From NCBI RefSeq assembly GCF_010728155.1, contig NZ_AP022605.1, positions 310,001 through 374,000 of the forward strand: 64,000 bases of DNA, read 5' to 3'. The notes beneath the pieces are model-generated. The model was not told the DNA's origin. It did not search any database and was given only the letters and a program-made list of their open reading frames with translations. Each line of letters begins with the position of its first letter. Positions within the stretch are counted from its first letter, which is position 1. Source of the DNA: Mycolicibacterium doricum. Lineage in GTDB: Bacteria; Actinomycetota; Actinomycetes; Mycobacteriales; Mycobacteriaceae. This document shows positions 19,167 to 27,680 of the stretch, one piece after another. The position numbers and the translations under genes were made by a program.

Positions 19167-20003
19167 GTGACCGGCACGACGCCAACAGGCGGGTCCACAG
19201 GCAGCACCGGACTGAACAAGACCATGATGCCCGTACCGGATCCGCACCCCGACGTCTTCGACACCGGCTGGCCGCTGCGGGTCGCCGATGTCGACCGCAC
19301 CGGGCGGCTGAAGTTCGACGCCGCGACGCGTCATATCCAGGACATCGGCACCGACCACCTGCGTGAGCTTGGCTACGAGAAGACCCACCCGCTCTGGATC
19401 GTGCGCCGCACGATGATCGATCTGATCCGTCCCATCGAGTTCCAGGACATGCTGCGGCTGCGGCGCTGGTGCTCGGGGACGTCGAACCGGTGGTGCGAGA
19501 TGCGGGTACGCATCGACGGGAAGCGCGGTCGCGGCCTCATGGAGTCCGAGGCCTTCTGGATCAACATCAACCGGGAGACCCAGGGGCCGGCGCGCATCAG
19601 CGACGACTTCATCGCCGGGTTGCAGCGCACCACCAACGTCGACAGGCTGCGTTGGAAGGCGTACCTGAGTGCCGGCGCACGCGACGACGCCCACGAGATC
19701 CGCGATTACCCGGTCCGGGTCAGCGACATCGACATCTTCGACCACATGAACAACTCGGTGTATTGGTCGGTGGTCGAGGAATACCTCCACAACCATCCCG
19801 AGCTGCTGCAGGCGCCGCTGCGGGCGACCATCGAACACAACCTCCCGGTGGCGCTCGGGGACAAGCTGGAGATCGTCTCGCACGTTCATCCGCCCGGTTC
19901 GACCGAAAAGTTCGGCGCAGATCTGACGGACCGGACTGTTACAACGCTCACATATGCCGTCGGTGAGGAGACCAAAGCCGTCGCCTGTATCTTCCCGCTA
20001 TGA
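19167..20003 (+). CDS. Acyl-ACP thioesterase family protein (Rv0466-like)
   Basis: This 278-residue protein has two hotdog domains of the acyl-ACP thioesterase (FAT) type. The first half includes the stretch from DVDRTGRL to MRLR; the second begins RVSDIDIFDHMNNSVYW, with the Asp/Asn-containing active-site helix. It would hydrolyse acyl-ACP or acyl-CoA thioesters. The GTG at 19167 follows a good ribosome binding site (GGAAGGA). About 20 low-complexity Gly/Thr/Ser residues precede the conserved part, so a later ATG is also possible. It lies between ramB and icl, suggesting a link to fatty-acid turnover. Confidence 0.87.
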   Translation: MTGTTPTGGSTGSTGLNKTMMPVPDPHPDVFDTGWPLRVADVDRTGRLKFDAATRHIQDIGTDHLRELGYEKTHPLWIVRRTMIDLIRPIEFQDMLRLRRWCSGTSNRWCEMRVRIDGKRGRGLMESEAFWININRETQGPARISDDFIAGLQRTTNVDRLRWKAYLSAGARDDAHEIRDYPVRVSDIDIFDHMNNSVYWSVVEEYLHNHPELLQAPLRATIEHNLPVALGDKLEIVSHVHPPGSTEKFGADLTDRTVTTLTYAVGEETKAVACIFPL

Positions 20004-20017
20004 CGTTCCCGGTTTAA

Positions 20018-20033
20018 CAGTACGGGCGTACTG
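20018..20033. promoter_or_regulatory. Perfect inverted repeat after the thioesterase gene
   Basis: CAGTAC and GTACTG flank a GGGC loop, starting 15 bp after the thioesterase stop. There is no T tract. It could be a weak terminator or an operator in the 268-bp icl upstream region. Confidence 0.45.
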
Positions 20034-20090
20034 ACCAGCGGAAACAGGTTACCGGCCAGTAGCTACTGAACCGGTCAAGCCGTTCAGGAC

Positions 20091-20107
20091 TTCGCAACAT
20101 TTGCAAG
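20091..20107. promoter_or_regulatory. Candidate RamB operator upstream of icl
   Basis: TTCGCA, three bases, then TTTGCA form a near-perfect direct repeat; on the opposite strand the second half reads AACTTGCAAA, close to the RamB consensus. It lies about 165-180 bp upstream of the icl start, in the region where RamB acts in M. tuberculosis. Inference from motif and position. Confidence 0.45.
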
Positions 20108-20271
20108 TTCCGCGGGTGTCTTGGCAAAAATTCACGATTGAAACGGGTGGACCTGCGGTTATGGCGTAGGGCATCCTCGAATTAGCAAGGCAGTGAATCC
20201 CTGCGGGTGTTAACAAGCCGGGAACTCCGGCCGCGCCGGCAGCGGTGCAAGTAAACGAAGGAGCTCGACCC

Positions 20272-21558
20272 ATGTCGACCGTTGGCACGCCGAAGTCCCC
20301 CGAAGAGATCCAGAAGGACTGGGACAGCAATCCCCGCTGGAAGGGCATCACCCGCGAGTACTCCGCAGCAGACGTAGTCGCCCTCCAGGGCAGCGTCGTC
20401 GAGGAGCAGACGCTGGCCCGCCGCGGCGCCGAGGTGCTGTGGAACCAGCTGCACGACATGGAGTTCGTCAACGCCCTCGGCGCGCTGACCGGCAACATGG
20501 CCGTCCAGCAGGTCCGTGCCGGCCTGAAGGCCATCTACCTGTCCGGGTGGCAGGTTGCCGGTGACGCGAACCTGTCCGGCCACACCTACCCAGACCAGAG
20601 CCTCTACCCGGCCAACTCGGTGCCGCAGGTGGTCCGCCGCATCAACAACGCGCTGCTGCGCGCGGACGAGATCGCCAAGGTCGAAGGCGACACCTCTGTC
20701 GAGAACTGGCTCGTCCCGATCGTCGCCGACGGTGAGGCCGGCTTCGGTGGTGCGCTCAACGTCTACGAGCTGCAGAAGGCGATGATCGCCGCAGGTGTCG
20801 CGGGCTCGCACTGGGAGGACCAGCTGGCCTCGGAGAAGAAGTGCGGCCACCTCGGTGGCAAGGTGCTGATCCCGACCCAGCAGCACATCCGCACGCTGAC
20901 CTCGGCTCGCCTGGCCGCCGACGTCGCCGACGTGCCGACCGTCGTCATCGCCCGTACCGACGCCGAGGCCGCCACGCTGATCACCTCCGACGTCGACGAG
21001 CGCGACGAGCCGTTCATCACCGGTGAGCGGACCAAGGAAGGCTTCTACCGGGTGCGCAACGGCATCGAGCCGTGCATCGCCCGCGCCAAGGCATACGCGC
21101 CCTACTCCGACCTGATCTGGATGGAGACCGGCACCCCGGACCTGGAGCTGGCCCGCAAGTTCGCCGAAGGCGTGCAGGCCGAGTTCCCGGACCAGATGCT
21201 GGCCTACAACTGCTCGCCGTCGTTCAACTGGCGCAAGCACCTCGACGACGCCACGATCGCCAAGTTCCAGAAGGAACTGGGCGCGATGGGCTTCAAGTTC
21301 CAGTTCATCACGCTGGCCGGCTTCCACGCCCTCAACTACTCGATGTTCGATCTGGCCTACGGCTACGCCCGCAACCAGATGACCGCCTACGTCGAGCTGC
21401 AGGAGCGCGAGTTCGCCGCCGAGGAGCGCGGTTACACCGCGACCAAGCACCAGCGCGAGGTCGGTGCCGGCTACTTCGACCGGATTGCCACCACCGTGGA
21501 CCCGACCAGCTCGACCACGGCGCTGACCGGTTCGACCGAAGAGGGACAGTTTCACTGA
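20272..21558 (+). CDS. icl: Isocitrate lyase
   Basis: This 428-residue enzyme splits isocitrate into succinate and glyoxylate, the first step of the glyoxylate shunt. It also acts as methylisocitrate lyase in mycobacteria. The catalytic KKCGH loop places the nucleophile at Cys191, the same number as in M. tuberculosis Icl1. Length is identical to that enzyme. The ATG at 20272 has a strong site (GAAGGAG). It is needed for growth on acetate and fatty acids. fadB2 follows after a strong hairpin, and ramB lies upstream. Confidence 0.97.
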   Translation: MSTVGTPKSPEEIQKDWDSNPRWKGITREYSAADVVALQGSVVEEQTLARRGAEVLWNQLHDMEFVNALGALTGNMAVQQVRAGLKAIYLSGWQVAGDANLSGHTYPDQSLYPANSVPQVVRRINNALLRADEIAKVEGDTSVENWLVPIVADGEAGFGGALNVYELQKAMIAAGVAGSHWEDQLASEKKCGHLGGKVLIPTQQHIRTLTSARLAADVADVPTVVIARTDAEAATLITSDVDERDEPFITGERTKEGFYRVRNGIEPCIARAKAYAPYSDLIWMETGTPDLELARKFAEGVQAEFPDQMLAYNCSPSFNWRKHLDDATIAKFQKELGAMGFKFQFITLAGFHALNYSMFDLAYGYARNQMTAYVELQEREFAAEERGYTATKHQREVGAGYFDRIATTVDPTSSTTALTGSTEEGQFH

Positions 21559-21584
21559 TCGCCTGATCGGCACAGTTCACAGCG

Positions 21585-21617
21585 CAGGCCCCGCCCAGAA
21601 GTGTTGGGCGGGGCCTG
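21585..21617 (+). terminator. Strong hairpin between icl and fadB2
   Basis: Arms of 13 bp (CAGGCCCCGCCCA and its perfect complement) surround a 7-base loop. No T run follows, which is common for mycobacterial I-shaped terminators. It should end or attenuate icl transcription, leaving fadB2 partly dependent on readthrough or its own promoter. Confidence 0.8.
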
Positions 21618-21642
21618 CCGCACGACAGAAGGAAGTTCAGCA

Positions 21643-22503
21643 GTGAGCAATCCGATCGAACGAGTAGGCGTCATCGGCGCCGGGCAGATGGGCGCAGGCA
21701 TCGCCGAGGTGTCGGCCCGCGCCGGTGTCGACGTGCTGGTCTTCGAGACCACCGACGCGCTCGTCACGGCCGGCCGCAACCGGATCACCAAATCGCTCGA
21801 GCGGGGTGTGAGCGCGGGCAAGGTCACCGACCGGGAGAAGTCGGCGGCGCTGGCGAAACTGAGCTTCACCACCGACCTCGCCGATATGGCCGACCGTCAA
21901 CTGGTGATCGAGGCGATCATCGAAGACGTGGCGGTCAAGAGCAAGGTGTTCGCCGAGCTCGACGAGGTCATCAGCGACCCCGATGCGGTGCTGGCGTCGA
22001 ACACCTCCAGCATTCCGATCATGAAACTCGCTGCGGCGACGCGGAATCCGGGCCGCGTGCTGGGCCTGCACTTCTTCAATCCGGTACCGGTGCTGCCACT
22101 GGTGGAACTCGTCGGCACGCTGGTGACGTCGGATGCGGCAATCGAGCGGGTGGAGCGGTTCGCCGGCGATGTGCTGGGTAAGCAGGTGGTGCGCTGCAGC
22201 GACCGCTCCGGTTTCGTGGTGAACGCGTTGCTGGTGCCGTATCTGCTGTCGGCGATCCGGATGGTGGAGGCGGGCTTCGCGACGGCCGAGGACGTCGACA
22301 AGGCGATCGTGGCCGGGCTCTCTCATCCGATGGGTCCGCTGCGGTTGAGCGACCTGATCGGCCTGGACACCATGAAGCTGATCGCCGACGCGATGTTCGA
22401 CGAGCTCAAGGACGGCCACTACGCGCCGCCGCCGCTGCTGCTGCGCATGGTCGAGGCCGGCCAGCTGGGCAAGAAGTCGGGCCAAGGCTTCTACACGTAC
22501 TGA
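21643..22503 (+). CDS. fadB2: 3-hydroxybutyryl-CoA dehydrogenase
   Basis: This 286-residue enzyme oxidises (3S)-hydroxyacyl-CoA with NAD(P)+, in fatty-acid beta-oxidation or butyrate metabolism. The dinucleotide-binding GVIGAGQMGAGI starts the protein, and the substrate-domain motif HFFNPVPV with its catalytic His is present. C-terminal GQGFYTY is typical. The GTG at 21643 follows a good site (GAAGGAAG). Length equals that of M. tuberculosis FadB2. Co-location with icl links beta-oxidation to the glyoxylate shunt. Confidence 0.95.
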   Translation: MSNPIERVGVIGAGQMGAGIAEVSARAGVDVLVFETTDALVTAGRNRITKSLERGVSAGKVTDREKSAALAKLSFTTDLADMADRQLVIEAIIEDVAVKSKVFAELDEVISDPDAVLASNTSSIPIMKLAAATRNPGRVLGLHFFNPVPVLPLVELVGTLVTSDAAIERVERFAGDVLGKQVVRCSDRSGFVVNALLVPYLLSAIRMVEAGFATAEDVDKAIVAGLSHPMGPLRLSDLIGLDTMKLIADAMFDELKDGHYAPPPLLLRMVEAGQLGKKSGQGFYTY

Positions 22504-22787
22504 GCGCCGAGCGCACTGTTGTTGAGCACCGCCACCGTGACGATCGACGCGCCGCCGTCGACGATTTCGTGCTCGAAGGCGTTGATCTCGTCATAGTTCG
22601 CACCCCACACGTCCGGCCGGACCAGGCGCCCTCCTCGGTGGGCTGCTCCCACAATGGGTTTGACGATGCCGCCGTTGCCCGCGGTGTCCATGCCCTGCAG
22701 GAATTAGCAGTACCGAATGGGTGTCGCGGAGGAGTCGCTGTCGGCCACCTTGTCGCCCGGACCGAACCGGAGGTGGACATGTGGATC
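22491..22787 (-). pseudogene. Unidentified gene remnant with an in-frame stop
   Basis: On the minus strand one frame reads a coherent protein-like sequence (HVHLRFGPGDKVADSDSS...ATPIRYC), then a TAA at 22704. It continues in the same frame (FLQGMDTAGNGGIVKPIVG...RPDVWGANYDEINAFEHEIVDGG). CAA to TAA would explain the stop. The remnant ends with TAG at 22491, inside the last codons of convergent fadB2. I do not recognise the family. It occupies the place where umaA and pcaA lie in M. tuberculosis but does not look like those methyltransferases. Confidence 0.45.
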
Positions 22788-22819
22788 GTGTGACCACGGT
22801 GCCGGATCGTGTTCCCGGC

Positions 22820-23548
22820 TCATTGCTCCATCGATCGGCGAGGCAGGATCGGGGACGGGTGCGGTTCGGAACGGAACTTCTCGAGCGACCCGCCCACTTC
22901 GACGATGCCGCACAACGCACTCCACGACAGCATCGTCAGGTAGTCGATGAGCTCGTCGGCGCTCATCCGTGGATGCGACATCCACGAGTGCGTGGCCAGC
23001 TGCACGCCGCCGACGATGTGGTAGGCCCACGGCTCGACGCCACCGGTGTCCATCCCGGCCCCGGCCATCCGGCGGCGCAGCATCACCGCGAGCATGCGGG
23101 CGATGATCCGCTCGGAGTCGGCGACGGCCTTGCTTTTGCTCGCCGAGTTGTTCACCATCACGAAGCGGTACGGCTCGGGCTCGTTGGCCACGGTCTCGAC
23201 GTAGACCTTGATGATCTCGCGGGTCAGGTCGTAGCCGTCCAGGTTCGACATCAGCGCGGCGGCCATGTTGGGGATCAGCGTCGTCTGGGCGAACCGCATC
23301 ATCACCGCGGTGGTGAGGTCGTTCTTGTCGACGAAGTAGCGGTACAGGACGGTCTTGGAAACACCAATCTCCGCGGCGATCTCGTCCATGCTGACGTTGC
23401 TGCCCCGGCGGCGGATCGCTTCGAGGGTGCCGTCGACCAATTCATTGCGACGCTCGACCTTGTGCTGGTGCCAGCGCCGCTTCCGACCATCGGTCTTGAC
23501 CGCCAAAGGCGGGGTCTGTTGTGTCACTATCCCCGTAGTCCCGTTCAC
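22820..23548 (-). CDS. TetR-family transcriptional regulator (Rv0472c-like)
   Basis: This 242-residue protein has an N-terminal TetR helix-turn-helix (about residues 35-82, with SMDEIAAEIGVSKTVLYRYF) and a helical ligand-binding domain. It is divergent from the DUF445 gene with 74 bp between the longest starts. An internal GTG at 23527 (codon 8) would give a shorter protein starting MTQQT and would leave an inverted repeat (23533-23569) free as an operator. The ligand is unknown; related mycobacterial regulators control mycolate or lipid genes. Confidence 0.88.
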   Translation of the reverse strand: MNGTTGIVTQQTPPLAVKTDGRKRRWHQHKVERRNELVDGTLEAIRRRGSNVSMDEIAAEIGVSKTVLYRYFVDKNDLTTAVMMRFAQTTLIPNMAAALMSNLDGYDLTREIIKVYVETVANEPEPYRFVMVNNSASKSKAVADSERIIARMLAVMLRRRMAGAGMDTGGVEPWAYHIVGGVQLATHSWMSHPRMSADELIDYLTMLSWSALCGIVEVGGSLEKFRSEPHPSPILPRRSMEQ

Positions 23549-23569
23549 TAGTCCGTCTCGATACTACGG
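23533..23569. promoter_or_regulatory. Candidate TetR operator in the divergent promoter
   Basis: CCGTAGT (23533-23539) and ACTACGG (23563-23569) form a perfect 7-bp inverted repeat with a wide spacer. The right arm overlaps a GATACT -10-like hexamer for the rightward gene. The spacing is long for a single TetR dimer, so two half-sites or chance are alternatives. Confidence 0.3.
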
Positions 23570-23622
23570 CGGATGGGCGTCGACAGCCGCGTCGGAGCGC
23601 ACTGCCGATTCACCGATGGCGG

Positions 23623-24942
23623 ATGATGGAACCCGTGGTACCTACACAGCGGTCCGAACGGCCCAGCTTCGCCGAGGCGATAGCGGGCGCGGACTCGGCC
23701 GCCGACGCCGAACGCCGTCGCGGCCTGCGGCGCATGAAATCCGTCGCACTGGCCTTCCTGCTCAGCGCCACGGTGATCTTCCTGCTCTGCACCTGGGCAC
23801 AGTCCCAGGGGGCCGCCCCGTGGGTCGGGTATGTGCGCGCCGCCGCGGAGGCCGGCATGGTGGGTGCACTCGCCGACTGGTTCGCGGTCACCGCGCTGTT
23901 CCGGCACCCACTGGGCATCCCGATCCCGCACACCGCGATCATCAAACGCAAGAAGGACCAGCTTGGCGAGGGTCTGGGCGAGTTCATCCGAGAGAACTTC
24001 CTGTCGCCGGAGAATGTCGAGACCAAACTGCGCGACGCCGAGGTTGCAGGCCGGTTGGGCAAGTGGCTGGCTGAGCGGTCGCACGCCGAACGCGTCGCCA
24101 CGGAAGCCTCCAACGTGCTGCGGGTGCTGGTGGAGATGTTGCGCGACGAAGACGTCCAGCAGGTGCTCGACCGGATGATCGTCAAGCGCATCGCCGAACC
24201 GCAGTGGGGGCCGCCGGTGGGTCGGGTGCTCTCGCAGCTGCTGCATGAGGGCCGCCAGGAAGCGCTGATCCAGTTGCTCGCCGACCGGGCGTTCGAATGG
24301 TCGCTGAACGCAGGAGAGGTCATCGAGCGGGTCATCGAGCGCGACTCGCCGCAGTGGTCGCCGCGCTGGGTTGACCACCTGGTGGGGGACCGGATCCACC
24401 GCGAGCTGATGGACTTCACCGACAAGGTGCGCCGCAACCCCGACCACGAACTGCGCCGGTCGGCCACCAAGTTCCTGTTCGAGTTCGCCGACGATCTGCA
24501 GAGCGACGAGGCCACCATTCAGCGCGCGGAGAACGTCAAAGAGCAGATCATGGCGCGCGACGAGGTGGCGCGGGCGGCCGAGACGGCGTGGGGCGCCGCC
24601 AAGCGCATCATCCTGGAATCGGTCGACGATCCGTCGTCGACGTTGCGCGCGCGGATAGCGGACTCCGTCATGCGCATCGGAGAGAGTTTGCGCGACGACG
24701 CCGAACTGCGCGACAAGGTGGACAACTGGGTCATCCGCGGTGCGCAGCACGTGGTCGGCGAATACGGCGCCGAGATCACCACGATCGTCACCGACACCGT
24801 CGAGCGCTGGGATGCCGACGAGGCCAGCAGCCGCATCGAGCTGCACGTCGGCCGCGACCTCCAGTTCATCCGGATCAATGGCACCGTGGTCGGGTCGCTG
24901 GCGGGCCTGGTCATCTACTCGATAGCTCAGCTACTGTTCTGA
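23623..24942 (+). CDS. DUF445 family membrane protein (Rv0473-like)
   Basis: A 439-residue DUF445 protein. It has an N-terminal hydrophobic segment after about 40 residues, then the family motif EAGMVGALADWFAVTALFRHPLG..IPHTAII. A long helical, charged central region follows, then a C-terminal hydrophobic anchor. Function is unknown; the helical region between two membrane anchors suggests a structural envelope role. Two ATGs occur in tandem at 23623 and 23626. Confidence 0.88.
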   Translation: MMEPVVPTQRSERPSFAEAIAGADSAADAERRRGLRRMKSVALAFLLSATVIFLLCTWAQSQGAAPWVGYVRAAAEAGMVGALADWFAVTALFRHPLGIPIPHTAIIKRKKDQLGEGLGEFIRENFLSPENVETKLRDAEVAGRLGKWLAERSHAERVATEASNVLRVLVEMLRDEDVQQVLDRMIVKRIAEPQWGPPVGRVLSQLLHEGRQEALIQLLADRAFEWSLNAGEVIERVIERDSPQWSPRWVDHLVGDRIHRELMDFTDKVRRNPDHELRRSATKFLFEFADDLQSDEATIQRAENVKEQIMARDEVARAAETAWGAAKRIILESVDDPSSTLRARIADSVMRIGESLRDDAELRDKVDNWVIRGAQHVVGEYGAEITTIVTDTVERWDADEASSRIELHVGRDLQFIRINGTVVGSLAGLVIYSIAQLLF

Positions 24943-24945
24943 CCT

Positions 24946-24959
24946 GCGCTAGCTAGCGC
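24946..24959. promoter_or_regulatory. 14-bp perfect palindrome upstream of the XRE regulator
   Basis: GCGCTAGCTAGCGC lies 3 bp after the DUF445 stop and 78 bp before the XRE regulator start. It could be an autoregulatory operator for that regulator or a short terminator stem. Only symmetry and position support it. Confidence 0.45.
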
Positions 24960-25036
24960 TTGCAACAGTTAGCACCCCCGCGTACGGTTGACGATGTCGT
25001 CGATCGGATGCTCGTGTTTCGAGGGGGTCGTCACCC

Positions 25037-25558
25037 ATGTCGCAGGACGAGAATCTTGCCGCTGTGGTGACCAACGCCGCGCAGGACATCGGAAGTTTCA
25101 TCCGGAGCCAGCGAGAAGCGGCGCAGGTGTCGGTGCGGCAGCTGGCCGAGAAGGCGGGGGTCAGCAACCCCTACCTCAGCCAGATCGAGCGGGGATTGCG
25201 GAAACCGTCCGCCGACGTGCTCAACCAGATCGCCAAGGCGTTGCGGGTCTCGGCCGAAGTGCTCTACGTGCAAGCCGGGATCCTCGAACCCAGCGAAGCC
25301 GGACAGGTCCGCGACGCCATCATCAACGACACGGCGATCACCGAGCGGCAGAAGCAGGTGCTGCTCGACATCTACACCTCGTTCTCCCGGCAGAACGAGG
25401 TAGCCGACAGTGAAGTAGTAGCCGACAGTGAAGTAGTAGCCGACAGTGAAGTAGACGAGGAGCCGACGACTGAAGACGAACAGAGCAATGGCGACCCGAT
25501 CCAACGCACACGAGAAAGCACACCTCAAGATCCCGGAAAGGACATTCAACATGGCTGA
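25037..25558 (+). CDS. XRE-family transcriptional regulator (Rv0474-like) with repeated tail
   Basis: This 173-residue protein has a helix-turn-helix of the XRE type near the N-terminus ([22 protein letters not shown]). The C-terminal tail is acidic and contains a three-fold repeat of the six residues VADSEV, encoded by perfect 18-bp units. The M. tuberculosis counterpart is about 140 residues, so the tail is a lineage-specific extension. Its stop lies inside the first codons of hbhA (8-bp overlap), implying translational coupling with hbhA. Confidence 0.88.
   Translation: MSQDENLAAVVTNAAQDIGSFIRSQREAAQVSVRQLAEKAGVSNPYLSQIERGLRKPSADVLNQIAKALRVSAEVLYVQAGILEPSEAGQVRDAIINDTAITERQKQVLLDIYTSFSRQNEVADSEVVADSEVVADSEVDEEPTTEDEQSNGDPIQRTRESTPQDPGKDIQHG
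25400..25453 (+). repeat. Three perfect 18-bp repeats inside the XRE regulator gene
   Basis: The unit GTAGCCGACAGTGAAGTA occurs three times with no mismatch. It encodes an acidic hexapeptide repeat. Perfect identity at third codon positions shows recent duplication and likely copy-number variation between strains. Confidence 0.95.
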
Positions 25559-26162
25559 GAAGAACCCCCAGGTCGACATCGAAGACCTCAAGGCCCCGCT
25601 GCTCGCCGCGGTCGGCGCCGCCGACCTCGCGCTGGCCACCGTCAACGAGATCGTCGCGAGCCTGCGTGACCGCGCCGAAGAAGCGCGCTCGGACGCCAAC
25701 AGCCGCGTCGAAGAGAGCCGAGCCCGCATCACCAAGCTGCAGGAAGAGCTTCCGACACAGGTCACCGAGCTCCGTGAGCGGCTGACCGCCGACGAGCTGC
25801 GCCGCGCCGCCGAGGGCTACGCCGAGGCCGCGCAGAGCGCCTACGCCAAGCTCGTCGAACGTGGCGAAGCCGCACTCGAGCGCCTGCGCAGCCAGCCCGG
25901 CCTCACCGACGCCGCCAACCGCGTCGAGAGCTACACCGACCAGGCCGTCGAGCTGACCGAGCAGGCCCTGGGCAACGTGGCGACGCAGACCCGTGCCGTC
26001 GGGGAGCGCGCCGCCAAGCTGGTCGGCGTCGAGCTGCCGACGAAGACCGAGCAGGTCGCCGAGCCGGTCGAGACGGCCGCCAAGAAGGCGCCGGCGAAGA
26101 AGGCCCCCGCCAAGAAGGCTCCGGACAAGAAGGCTCCGGCCAAGAAGGTCACCCAGAAGTAA
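25551..26162 (+). CDS. hbhA: Heparin-binding haemagglutinin
   Basis: This 203-residue surface-associated protein has an N-terminal start MAEKNP, a long coiled-coil region (about residues 30-150, rich in Ala, Glu and Arg) and a C-terminal lysine-rich tail made of KKAPA-type repeats. In M. tuberculosis that tail binds heparan sulfate and is methylated. It mediates adhesion and also affects lipid bodies and polar growth. The ATG at 25551 follows a GGAAAGGA site and overlaps the end of the XRE regulator gene. Length is close to the 199 residues of the M. tuberculosis protein. Confidence 0.95.
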   Translation: MAEKNPQVDIEDLKAPLLAAVGAADLALATVNEIVASLRDRAEEARSDANSRVEESRARITKLQEELPTQVTELRERLTADELRRAAEGYAEAAQSAYAKLVERGEAALERLRSQPGLTDAANRVESYTDQAVELTEQALGNVATQTRAVGERAAKLVGVELPTKTEQVAEPVETAAKKAPAKKAPAKKAPDKKAPAKKVTQK

Positions 26163-26192
26163 GTCGGATTCGACCACAGCAGGACGCCCGCA

Positions 26193-26198
26193 TAGGGT
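26193..26198 (+). promoter_or_regulatory. Candidate -10 element for a leaderless DUF2516 gene
   Basis: TAGGGT lies six bases before the GTG at 26205. The context (ATAGGGTGGTGAGG) is nearly identical to that upstream of lpdC, which supports a shared leaderless promoter type. Confidence 0.45.
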
Positions 26199-26204
26199 GG
26201 TGAG

Positions 26205-26489
26205 GTGATACTTGCCGACCTTGCGGGCGTCATCATCCTGGGTCTCGTCCTCATCGTGTTGGTCGTCGGCGTGTACTCCTTCGTCCACGCCGCGATCCAG
26301 CGCCCCGACGCCTACACAGCGGCCGGGAAACTCACCAAGCCGGTATGGCTGGCGATCCTGGGCGGCGGTGTGCTGATCCTCCTGCTGTTCCGCGACGCGT
26401 TCGGCGCCGCGGTCTGCGCCTGTGCGGCTGGTGTCTACCTCGTCGATGTGCGGCCCAAGATCCTCGAGATCCAGGGAAAGTCGCGGTAG
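26205..26489 (+). CDS. DUF2516 small membrane protein (Rv0476-like)
   Basis: A 94-residue protein with an N-terminal membrane segment, a short polar stretch ([15 protein letters not shown]) and further hydrophobic segments. This is the DUF2516 pattern. It follows hbhA and precedes the secreted DUF2599 gene by 4 bp. Function unknown. Confidence 0.82.
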   Translation: MILADLAGVIILGLVLIVLVVGVYSFVHAAIQRPDAYTAAGKLTKPVWLAILGGGVLILLLFRDAFGAAVCACAAGVYLVDVRPKILEIQGKSR

Positions 26490-26493
26490 CTCG

Positions 26494-26922
26494 GTGCGCA
26501 TCTCTGTCGCCGCCGTGACGGCGGCTCTGTTGCTGCCCCTCTCGATGGCCCTGCAGGTCGCCGCTGCACCCGTCGCCTCGGCGCAACCCGCCCCACCGCC
26601 GCCGTACATCGACCGCGTCACGTGGGCGAAGTGGGGCGACCTGTCGAGCCTGCGCGTCTATCCGACGGCGGCGGGCAGGCAGGCTGCCGGCCAGGTAGCC
26701 ACCGCCGTCGAAGCCGACCACGCCTGGGCGGAGGTGCTCGCCGCCTCACCTGAGGCCGCGATTCCCGGTATGCGCGAACAGTTCGACTGCCACTGGCAGT
26801 TCGCCGAGTTCGCGGCACCAGGGAAGAGCAGTTGGAACCTCGAGCCGTGGCGGCCGGAAGTACCCGTCGAGCAGATGCTCGCCGCCGGATGCAATCCCGG
26901 CGGTACCGAAGAGCCGTTCTGA
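26494..26922 (+). CDS. Secreted DUF2599 protein (Rv0477-like)
   Basis: A 142-residue exported protein. The GTG at 26494 gives a signal peptide ([19 protein letters not shown], cleavage likely after ASA-Q). The mature part holds the DUF2599 motif [15 protein letters not shown] and two Cys residues (FDCHWQ and AAGCNP) that could form a disulfide. It overlaps deoC by one base. Function unknown. Confidence 0.82.
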   Translation: MRISVAAVTAALLLPLSMALQVAAAPVASAQPAPPPPYIDRVTWAKWGDLSSLRVYPTAAGRQAAGQVATAVEADHAWAEVLAASPEAAIPGMREQFDCHWQFAEFAAPGKSSWNLEPWRPEVPVEQMLAAGCNPGGTEEPF

Positions 26923-27602
26923 TGAGCAGGTGGACCCGCGAACGGGTGGCCGCACTCGTCGACCACACGCTCCTCAAGCCGGAGGCCAGTGAGGGCGACG
27001 TCGCGATGCTTGTGCAGGAGGCCGAGGAACTCGGCGTCTACGCGGCCTGCGTGTCCCCGTCGATGGTGACCGCCGCCGTTCATGCCCGCCCCTTCACGGC
27101 GAAGATCGCGGCCGTGGTCGGCTTCCCGTCCGGTAAGCACCTGTCGGCCGTCAAGGCGCACGAGGCCGCGCTCGCCGTCGCCGCGGGTGCTGAGGAGATC
27201 GACATGGTGATCGACGTCGGAGCCGCGCTGGCCGGTGACATGGAGGCGGTGCGCGCCGACATCGCCGCGGTGCGCGCCGCGATCGGCGAGGGCACCGTGC
27301 TCAAGGTGATCGTGGAATCGGCCGCGCTGCTCGAACAGGGCGGGCGTGACGTGCTGGTGGACACATGCCTGGCCGCCAAGGCCGCCGCCGCCCAATACGT
27401 CAAGACCTCCACGGGCGTCCACCCGTACGGCGGGGCCTCGGCGGGTGCGGTCGAGATCATGGTTGCGGCGGTCGGGCCGCAGGTCGAGGTCAAGGCCAGC
27501 GGCGGCATCCGCACCGCCGCCGACGCGATCGCGATGCTCGACGCGGGTGCGACCCGGTTGGGCCTTTCGGGCACCCGCGCCGTGCTCGACCACCTGGGCT
27601 GA
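26922..27602 (+). CDS. deoC: Deoxyribose-phosphate aldolase
   Basis: This 226-residue class I aldolase cleaves 2-deoxyribose-5-phosphate into glyceraldehyde-3-phosphate and acetaldehyde in deoxynucleoside catabolism. The Schiff-base Lys is in YVKTSTG, and the second active-site Lys lies in VKASGGIR. The start [10 protein letters not shown] is typical. The ATG at 26922 overlaps the previous stop by one base. A tandem array begins 8 bp after its stop. Confidence 0.95.
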   Translation: MSRWTRERVAALVDHTLLKPEASEGDVAMLVQEAEELGVYAACVSPSMVTAAVHARPFTAKIAAVVGFPSGKHLSAVKAHEAALAVAAGAEEIDMVIDVGAALAGDMEAVRADIAAVRAAIGEGTVLKVIVESAALLEQGGRDVLVDTCLAAKAAAAQYVKTSTGVHPYGGASAGAVEIMVAAVGPQVEVKASGGIRTAADAIAMLDAGATRLGLSGTRAVLDHLG

Positions 27603-27610
27603 CCTCAGAG

Positions 27611-27680
27611 CCCCCGTTACCTCAGGTCCCGTTAGCTCAGCCCCCGTTAGCTCAGCCCCCGTTAGCTCAGACCCCGTTGA
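27611..27680. repeat. 15-bp tandem array spanning the stop codon of the DUF2993 gene
   Basis: Four full units and a partial fifth of CCCCCGTTAGCTCAG (unit 2 and unit 1 carry one or two changes) fill the convergent deoC/DUF2993 gap. Read on the minus strand each unit is five codons long and repeats Asn-Gly-Gly-stop-Ala in the frame of the DUF2993 gene. The true stop lies in the unit nearest the gene. Confidence 0.93.

Noticed and set aside
19047..19889. N-terminal extension of the ramB frame to 19889
   Set aside because: This part is antisense to the thioesterase gene, lies before a clear XRE start at 19046, and crosses the divergent promoter.
23623..24846. Long minus-strand frame opposite the DUF445 gene
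   Set aside because: DUF445 motifs are clear on the plus strand; the minus frame is a shadow.
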